From assembly GCA_023248635.1 (NCBI GenBank), contig JAHFED010000004.1, positions 1 through 64,000 of the forward strand: DNA of 64,000 nucleotides. The letters run 5' to 3'. The DNA is from Myxococcales bacterium (GTDB lineage Bacteria > Myxococcota > UBA727 > VGSZ01). Below the pieces are notes generated by a model, which saw nothing but the letters and a program-made list of their open reading frames with translations, had not been told where the DNA came from and did no database searches. The translations under genes were made by a program, and so were the position numbers. Positions 58,908 through 64,000 of this stretch are shown in pieces; within the stretch, counting starts at the first letter, position 1; each line of letters begins with the position of its first letter.

Positions 58908-59429
58908 TCAGCGCTTCGCGCCGGATCGGGGAGGTCCGCTCCAGACTTCGTCGCCGTCGTCCTTGATGACGACCTGCTCGATCTCCAGCTGGTAGCCGGG
59001 GCATCCGCCCTTGGCATCGAAGAAGGACTCCGTCGCCAACGTCGTCTTCAGGCCTTGGGGAATGGCGATCACCTTGGTGGCCCAGCGTCCCGGCGTCTTT
59101 TTGCCGTCGAAGTCGATCATGGTGCCGGTGACTTCGACGACGCCGCGGGTGAGGTCGCCCCCCTTCTGGTTGGCGATGATCAGAGTCGTTTTCTCGGCGA
59201 GGCCGAAGTTGATCATTTTTTGTTCCACCACGAAGGTCGCCCGCGTCGGCGGCACCAAGAGCAGCGTGAGCAGGGAGACGACGACCCAGGCGGCGACGAG
59301 GCCGACCTTGGCCTGAAAGTAGGGCGACTCCTCGCGAAAGCCGCGCCAACGATCGAGCAGCAGCGCCTTGCCTTGCTGAGCGGTTTCGAGCGCGGTCTCC
59401 TTCACCGACATGGCTGGGTCCTTCTTCAT
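58908..59429 (-). CDS. Single-span membrane protein of unknown function
   Basis: This 173-residue protein starts at the ATG at 59429 (MKKDPAMSVKETALETAQQG); a second ATG lies six codons later. One hydrophobic span (VGLVAAWVVVSLLTLLLVPP) near residue 45-65 separates a charged cytoplasmic helix from an outer domain of about 110 residues rich in beta segments (TLIIANQKGGDLTRGVVEV, YQLEIEQVVIKDDG). Two Cys lie close together (GGCPGY). No family is recognised. It is upstream of nadA on the same strand. Confidence 0.68.
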   Translation of the reverse strand: MKKDPAMSVKETALETAQQGKALLLDRWRGFREESPYFQAKVGLVAAWVVVSLLTLLLVPPTRATFVVEQKMINFGLAEKTTLIIANQKGGDLTRGVVEVTGTMIDFDGKKTPGRWATKVIAIPQGLKTTLATESFFDAKGGCPGYQLEIEQVVIKDDGDEVWSGPPRSGAKR

Positions 59430-59487
59430 GGGTCACTCCGGGTCGCTTCTTGGTGACGCGGAAGCGGGCAGTCACATCCCTGCGCTC

Positions 59488-60021
59488 CTATCCGGTGAAG
59501 ATGACGCTGAACCATTGCTGCTGGGTGCGCAGGGTCGCCACCCGCACGGTTGTGCCGGCTTTAACCGCGGCGATGAGCGCCTCCGACGTCGACGAATGGA
59601 TCACGCGGGGGACGCTGGGCAGACAGGTGCGACCCACCACGCGCGCCGCACCATTCAAGAAGGCCGACGCCACGATGTTGCCCAGCTCGGCGAGGGCCGC
59701 CAAAGCGCCGGAACCGATGTCGCCGTCGAGGGTCACCGCCCCCGTCAAATGGCCGGCCAACCATTGGGCCACGGCGTCGTCGATGACGAGGGCCAAGGTG
59801 CCCGAGATGCCGCCCGAAGCTTCAAAGGCGATGACGACGGCGCGGGGGCCGTGGCTGCTCGCCACGTCGGCGGCCGAGCGCTCCACACCGAGCTGGCCGG
59901 CGTCTGCTCCGCCGAAGCCTTCGGCCTGCACCGGCACCCGCAACAGGCGCTGCAGGGCAGCCGCAGCCTCCTGGGCCCCGGCGGTGACGATAAGCGCAGT
60001 CTGAGGGGTCACGGCGCTCAC
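59488..60021 (-). CDS. cheC: Chemotaxis phosphatase CheC family protein
   Basis: This 177-residue protein starts at a GTG right after the cheA stop. The conserved helix ALAELGNIVASAFLNGAARVV contains the E-x2-N signature (Glu-Leu-Gly-Asn) that removes phosphate from CheY-P in CheC/CheX/FliY proteins. Only this one copy of the motif is clear, whereas classical CheC has two, so activity may be weak or CheX-like. It would act on the CheY encoded two genes upstream. No CheD gene is visible. Confidence 0.8.
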   Translation of the reverse strand: MSAVTPQTALIVTAGAQEAAAALQRLLRVPVQAEGFGGADAGQLGVERSAADVASSHGPRAVVIAFEASGGISGTLALVIDDAVAQWLAGHLTGAVTLDGDIGSGALAALAELGNIVASAFLNGAARVVGRTCLPSVPRVIHSSTSEALIAAVKAGTTVRVATLRTQQQWFSVIFTG

Positions 60022-60022
60022 G

Positions 60023-62095
60023 CTACCCCACCCGCGCGACGGTCGGCGCACCCGCCCCGCGAAGTCCGTCGTCGTCGAGCAGGCGCTGGGGCTCGAGCAG
60101 GAAGGCCGCGCGCCCATCCGCCAGGATCGCAGCACCGGCGACGTAGGAGAGGGTCGAGAGGGGCGCGCCCAACGGCTTGGCCACGACCTCCTCCTGGCCG
60201 AGGATGCGGTCGACGCGGAAGGCCACGAGGTGGGCGCCGGCAGCGACGAGGATGGCGGTGCCGCCGAAACGAGCTGGCGGCGCGGGTGACTCGGCTGCTG
60301 GACGCAGCCCCAAGAGGACGGCGAGATCGAAGAGCGGCAGGAGGGCCTCGCCGACGCGCAAGAAAGAGCGGCCAGAAGCGCTGCTGACATCGACTTCCTC
60401 GACGGCCAGCGCGCGTTCGACGCGTGCGACAGGGATCACATAGCCATCGTTGGTGGCGCCGACGTCGACGACCAGCACTTGGATGATGGCCACGGTCAGG
60501 GGCAGCTCGAGGGTGAGCGTGGTGCCTTGTCCAGGGGCGCTCGCCAGGCGCAGGGCCCCGCCCAGCTTCTCCAGGGTGGCTTTGACAACGTCCATGCCGA
60601 CGCCGCGGCCGGAGGTTTCGGTGACTTCGTCGGTGGTGGAAAAGCCGGGCAAGCACACCAGCTCAAGGGCTTGTTCGGGTGAGAGGGCGTCGGCGCGGGC
60701 TTTGTCGATGAGCCCTTTTTCCAGCGCCTTTTGTTTGATGCGCACGGGATCCATGCCCTTGCCGTCGTCTTTCAGCTCCAGCAGCACGCGATCGCGATCG
60801 CGCACCGCGCGCAGCACCAGCTTCATCATGGCGGGTCGGCCACGGGCTGCGCGGGCGACGTTGCCCTCGTGAGCGTGGTCGACGGCGTTGCGCAGCATGT
60901 GGATGAGCGGAGCCTGCAGCTCGTCGAGGATGGCGCGGTCGAGCTCGATGTCCATGCCGATCATGGTGAAATCGATGGTCTTTTGTTGCTGCCGCGCCAG
61001 ATCGCGCACCACCCGGGGCAGGCGCTCGGCCATGAACGAGAGGGGGGTCATGCGGGCTGCGACCACGCCGCCGTGAAGCTCACGGGCGAGCCGGTCGATC
61101 TCGTCCACCAGATCGACCAGCTCGGGCTCGTCCATGCGCGCCGCCAACACGCGCAAGCGGGAGCGCGCCAAAAGCACTTCGCCGACGGAGTCGATCAGAT
61201 CATCCAGCAGGGCCGTGCGGACCCGGACGGTGCGGTCTTCGTCGACGGCTGCTTTCTTCTCTTCTTTTTCGGCAGGTACGAGCTCGGCCTCCGTCTCGAC
61301 GACGACGTCGGCGACACCCTGGGCGCTGCGGGCCGCTGCCACCATGGCGCTGGTGTCGGTGCCAGGAAGGAAACGGAGCGTGAGCACGCGGTGGGCGGTG
61401 AACTCGGGCAGCTCCTTTTGGCGCAGGGCCTCGGGCGCGGGTACGGTCTCCACCCACCCCGGCATGGACGCGAGGGTGCGGTGCACGACGAAGGCCCGGA
61501 CCAGGGGCAAGGTGGCGTCGGCGGCGATGTGCACGCGCAAGAGCACGCTGCCGCGGCCCCAAGCACGCGCCGGCGTTGACGTCGACGCCGGGCCTGGATT
61601 GGTCGCCGCGGCCTGCGGCTTCGTCGGCGTCGGAAGCACGCTCTCGGTGGGCGCTGGCCGGTGGATCGTCGCCGTCGCCGTCGGCGGGCCCCGCAGCTGC
61701 TCGACGAAGGCGGCCACGCGCACGGCGAGGTCCTTGGCGTCGGGGTCCTCGGCGCCCTGGGCCACGGCGTCGACGCAGCCCTCGAGGACGTCGCAGCCCT
61801 CCAGGAGCAGGTCGTAGGCGGCTTGGGGCAGGGTCTGACCCTGGCGGCCGAGATCGGCGAGGTCTTCGAGTCGGTGGGCCAAGACGGCGAAGCGCGTGTA
61901 GCCCATCGCCGCGCCCATGCCCTTGAGCGAATGGGCGTGCCGAAAGACGGCGTCGAAGCGGGCCCCGGGAGCGCCGCCGGACGTCCCCTTGAGAGTGGAG
62001 GACTCCAGCTCGACCAGCTCGTTGCCAATTTGAGCAAGGCCCTCGCGGGCTTCGTCGATGAACAGACGTCGATACTTGTCGCGGTCGATGGCCAC
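60023..62095 (-). CDS. cheA: Chemotaxis sensor histidine kinase CheA
   Basis: This 690-residue kinase phosphorylates CheY and CheB-type regulators in response to receptors. The P1 HPt domain carries the phosphorylatable His55 in RHAHSLKGM. A Pro/Thr-rich linker and a ferredoxin-like P2-like region follow (VLLRVHIAADATLPLVRAF). The dimerisation helices lie around DDLIDSVGEVLLARSRL. The ATPase has the N box LRNAVDHAHEG, the G1 box LKDDGKGMD and the G2 box GRGVGMDVVK. A CheW-like domain ends the protein. Translation starts at a GTG. No cheW, cheR, cheB or receptor gene is adjacent. Confidence 0.95.
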   Translation of the reverse strand: MAIDRDKYRRLFIDEAREGLAQIGNELVELESSTLKGTSGGAPGARFDAVFRHAHSLKGMGAAMGYTRFAVLAHRLEDLADLGRQGQTLPQAAYDLLLEGCDVLEGCVDAVAQGAEDPDAKDLAVRVAAFVEQLRGPPTATATIHRPAPTESVLPTPTKPQAAATNPGPASTSTPARAWGRGSVLLRVHIAADATLPLVRAFVVHRTLASMPGWVETVPAPEALRQKELPEFTAHRVLTLRFLPGTDTSAMVAAARSAQGVADVVVETEAELVPAEKEEKKAAVDEDRTVRVRTALLDDLIDSVGEVLLARSRLRVLAARMDEPELVDLVDEIDRLARELHGGVVAARMTPLSFMAERLPRVVRDLARQQQKTIDFTMIGMDIELDRAILDELQAPLIHMLRNAVDHAHEGNVARAARGRPAMMKLVLRAVRDRDRVLLELKDDGKGMDPVRIKQKALEKGLIDKARADALSPEQALELVCLPGFSTTDEVTETSGRGVGMDVVKATLEKLGGALRLASAPGQGTTLTLELPLTVAIIQVLVVDVGATNDGYVIPVARVERALAVEEVDVSSASGRSFLRVGEALLPLFDLAVLLGLRPAAESPAPPARFGGTAILVAAGAHLVAFRVDRILGQEEVVAKPLGAPLSTLSYVAGAAILADGRAAFLLEPQRLLDDDGLRGAGAPTVARVG

Positions 62096-62119
62096 CGGCG
62101 CCCAGCCTGGTCTGAAGGG

Positions 62120-62491
62120 CTAGCGGCGGGCGGCGAGGACCTTGTTGACGACGTCGAGGACCTCTTCGGCCTTGAAGGGCTTGATGATGAAATCCACGGC
62201 GCCGGCTTCGATGGCTTCCATCACCAGCGACTCCTGCCCCAGGGCCGAGCACATGACGATGCAGGCTTTGTCGTCGAAGGAGAGGATCTCCTTGGTGGCC
62301 TCGATGCCGCTCTTGAAGGGCATGACGATGTCCATCGTGACGAGGTCGGGGCGGAGCTCTTTGTATTTGTCGACCGCTTCAACGCCGTGCACGGCCTCGC
62401 CCACGATCTCGAATTCTCCGCCGGAGAAGATGTCCTTGATCATGTCCCGCATGAACACGGCGTCGTCGACGATCAGGACCCGCTTGGCCAT
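62120..62491 (-). CDS. cheY: Chemotaxis response regulator CheY
   Basis: This 123-residue stand-alone receiver domain has the acidic pair Asp9-Asp10, phosphoacceptor Asp54 in TMDIVMPFKSG, the switch Ser82 in VMCSALGQ and Lys104 in IIKPF. There is no output domain. The start follows GAGG. It is the first gene of the cheY-cheA-cheC cluster, with 24 bp before cheA. Phospho-CheY would set motor or gliding reversal frequency, or act on another target, since no flagellar genes are present here. Confidence 0.95.
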   Translation of the reverse strand: MAKRVLIVDDAVFMRDMIKDIFSGGEFEIVGEAVHGVEAVDKYKELRPDLVTMDIVMPFKSGIEATKEILSFDDKACIVMCSALGQESLVMEAIEAGAVDFIIKPFKAEEVLDVVNKVLAARR

Positions 62492-62662
62492 GCAACAAAC
62501 CTCGAGGAGAAAAACCCGATCCGGGTTCTACACCGAACCCGAGGCGGCCGCGCAAATCCGGGCTGGACGGCGCAAACCGTCGCCCTCCTCGCCGGCGCCT
62601 GGCCCCCAAAGCAGGAACAACTTCGCTTGCACACCCTCCCAGGAAACGACCACTCTGCCGCC
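62492..62662. promoter_or_regulatory. Divergent intergenic region between cheY and the glycosidase gene
   Basis: This 171-bp region must carry the cheY promoter (minus) and the glycosidase promoter (plus). An inverted repeat, AACCCG/CGGGTT around ATC, lies near 62513-62527, close to cheY. No clear sigma-70 boxes are recognisable. Confidence 0.3.
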
Positions 62663-64000
62663 GTGAACGTCCTTTTCAGCCTGGCTGGCCTCTGCGCCGT
62701 CGTCGTCGTCTTTGCCGATCTCCTCTCGCGGCTGCCCCAAAGACGGCGGATCACGGCCTTCGGCGGCAACGGCCCCTTTGCCTTCCCCCCGGGGTTTTTC
62801 TGGGGGGCGGCCACCTCGGATCACCAGATCGAAAGGGCCCAAAACGACGATTGGACCGCCTTCGAGCGACGCGCCCACCGCGAGGGCAAGCAGGATCGCC
62901 GCGCCGACGGCAACGTCTCGCCGGGTCATATTGCAGGATTCGGCTCTGTTCCGGCGGAATGGATCGATAGAAAGACCGACTTCGACGCGCACTACGCCAG
63001 CGACCTCGCGGCCTGCAAGGCCATGGGCCACAACGCCCACCGCTTCAGCATCTCCTGGGCGCGCTTGTTTCCGCGCCCCGGCATGAGCGAAGCAGACCCC
63101 GCCGGCGTCGCCTTCTACGCCGCCATCTTCGACGAGCTCGACAACAACGGCCTGCAGCCCTTCGTGACCCTCTTCCATTTCGCCAGCCCCCAATGGCTGT
63201 GGGAGGCACCCGACGCCGCCGGCAAGAGGGGACTCGAGCGCGAAGACGCCGTCGACGCCTTCGCCGTCTTCACCCGCGCTGTGGTGAAAAATTTCGGACC
63301 GAGGATCAAGTACTGGTGCACGCTCAATGAGCCGATGGTGTGGGCCTATCTTGGCTACCTCGACGGCGTGTTTCCCCCCGGCGAAAAAAGACCCGGCGGC
63401 CCCAAAGACGTGTTCGACGTCGTCGTCCAGCTGCTGCGCATGCACGCGGTGGCCTGGCAGGAGATCAAGAGCGTCGACGGCACAGCCCAGGTCGGCATCG
63501 CCCACCACATCCGCCACTTCATCCCCTGGCGGAAGTGGTGGCCCCTCGACGGCTTGACGGCGCTGCTCGTTGACCAGGCCTTCATGCTCGACTTCACGGA
63601 TGCCATCGACACCGGCACCCTGAGTGGGACCTTGACCGGCCGCAGCCTGAGCATCCCTGGCCTGGCGGGCACCGCGGACTACATCGGCCTCAACTATTAC
63701 GGCCGTTTCTATGTGAAGGCCGAGTTGCCGGGGAAGTTCAGCATCATTAAGCACGACGAGAACGAGCCGGGCGAAGAGAAGAACGACCTCGGCTGGGCCA
63801 TCGACGAAACCAGCTTCACGCCCGAGCTCGTGCGTTTTCACCGGCGCTACCGCAAGCCCCTCTACATCCTCGAAAACGGCATCGCCGACAACCACGACGA
63901 CGACGTCCGCCGCCAGGGGTTCATCGTGCGCCACGCCCGGGCCATGTGGCAGGCCATCGAAGAAGGCGCCGACGTCCGCGGCTTTTTCTTCTGGTCGCTC
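62663..64000 (+). CDS. Glycoside hydrolase family 1 (beta-glycosidase), truncated by the window
   Basis: The frame opens at a GTG (62663) and runs through the window end, giving 446 residues so far. A hydrophobic N-terminal segment (NVLFSLAGLCAVVVVFADLL) looks like a membrane anchor, unusual for this mostly cytoplasmic family. The GH1 core starts with FPPGFFWGAATSDHQIE; HRFSISWARLFP follows. The acid/base is Glu223 in TLNEPMVW and the nucleophile Glu404 in YILENG. The remaining C-terminal part, including the aglycone-site motif, lies to the right. Substrate specificity cannot be told. Confidence 0.88.
   Translation, partial: MNVLFSLAGLCAVVVVFADLLSRLPQRRRITAFGGNGPFAFPPGFFWGAATSDHQIERAQNDDWTAFERRAHREGKQDRRADGNVSPGHIAGFGSVPAEWIDRKTDFDAHYASDLAACKAMGHNAHRFSISWARLFPRPGMSEADPAGVAFYAAIFDELDNNGLQPFVTLFHFASPQWLWEAPDAAGKRGLEREDAVDAFAVFTRAVVKNFGPRIKYWCTLNEPMVWAYLGYLDGVFPPGEKRPGGPKDVFDVVVQLLRMHAVAWQEIKSVDGTAQVGIAHHIRHFIPWRKWWPLDGLTALLVDQAFMLDFTDAIDTGTLSGTLTGRSLSIPGLAGTADYIGLNYYGRFYVKAELPGKFSIIKHDENEPGEEKNDLGWAIDETSFTPELVRFHRRYRKPLYILENGIADNHDDDVRRQGFIVRHARAMWQAIEEGADVRGFFFWSL

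Overview
The window is GC-rich chromosomal DNA, most likely from a member of the Myxococcota (former Deltaproteobacteria). The evidence is a secreted metallopeptidase ending in a MYXO-CTERM-like tail (Cys-rich motif, membrane span, Arg-rich end), lipoproteins with long Gly-Glu dipeptide linkers, many large multidomain secreted proteins, and a CheA/CheY/CheC set. Coding density is high, and many gene pairs overlap by 4 bp (ATGA or GTGA).

Layout. 1-1492: the edge of a mobile island. It holds the end of an IS3-family element, a truncated excisionase-like gene, a tyrosine integrase and a tRNA-Gln that is the probable attachment site. 1567-11015: a methyltransferase, an RmlD-like reductase, a secreted Lys-rich protein, an M36-like peptidase, an S1-domain RNA-binding protein, a DUF4177 protein and RimO. 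11022-13589 (minus): proline iminopeptidase, pterin carbinolamine dehydratase and ClpX. 13590-13987: a non-coding stretch packed with hairpins. 13988-24748: a 1299-residue AAA/TPR protein, a lipoprotein, an adenylate cyclase, class I fumarase, and small ferritin-like, HEAT-like and EF-hand-like proteins. 24752-26326: an unusual fusion of an APH-type kinase with an RNA-ligase-type nucleotidyltransferase. 26330-39305: an M1-M28-PDZ peptidase, a 170-nt palindrome, an amidase, an Omp85 protein, a TonB-dependent receptor and a sugar dehydrogenase-like/diheme cytochrome protein. 39391-40359: TatA and RsmE.

40397-47360 (minus) is a cobalamin uptake operon. A clear cobalamin riboswitch precedes a lipoprotein, a BtuB-like receptor, a second lipoprotein and BtuF, BtuC and BtuD; the last five genes overlap by 4 bp. 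The two lipoproteins could play the surface-capture role that BtuG plays in Bacteroides. This is the best-defined system in the window. A likely OFF-state hairpin can be drawn over the first ribosome binding site.

47422-52804 (minus) holds a membrane protein, a propeller-like secreted protein, an S55 (SpoIVB-type) peptidase and a TPR protein. 52877-56531 holds a PaaN/BoxD-like aldehyde dehydrogenase, an anchored protein and TpiA. 56590-56932 contains relics of an epimerase and a ketoacyl-ACP synthase III. 56933-62491 (minus) encodes a membrane protein, NadA, another membrane protein and cheC-cheA-cheY. A glycoside hydrolase family 1 gene runs off the right edge.

Two families of dispersed GAATTC-containing repeats (a 63-bp composite palindromic unit and a 30-bp element) lie in front of or inside genes. 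They may be the least described feature here.
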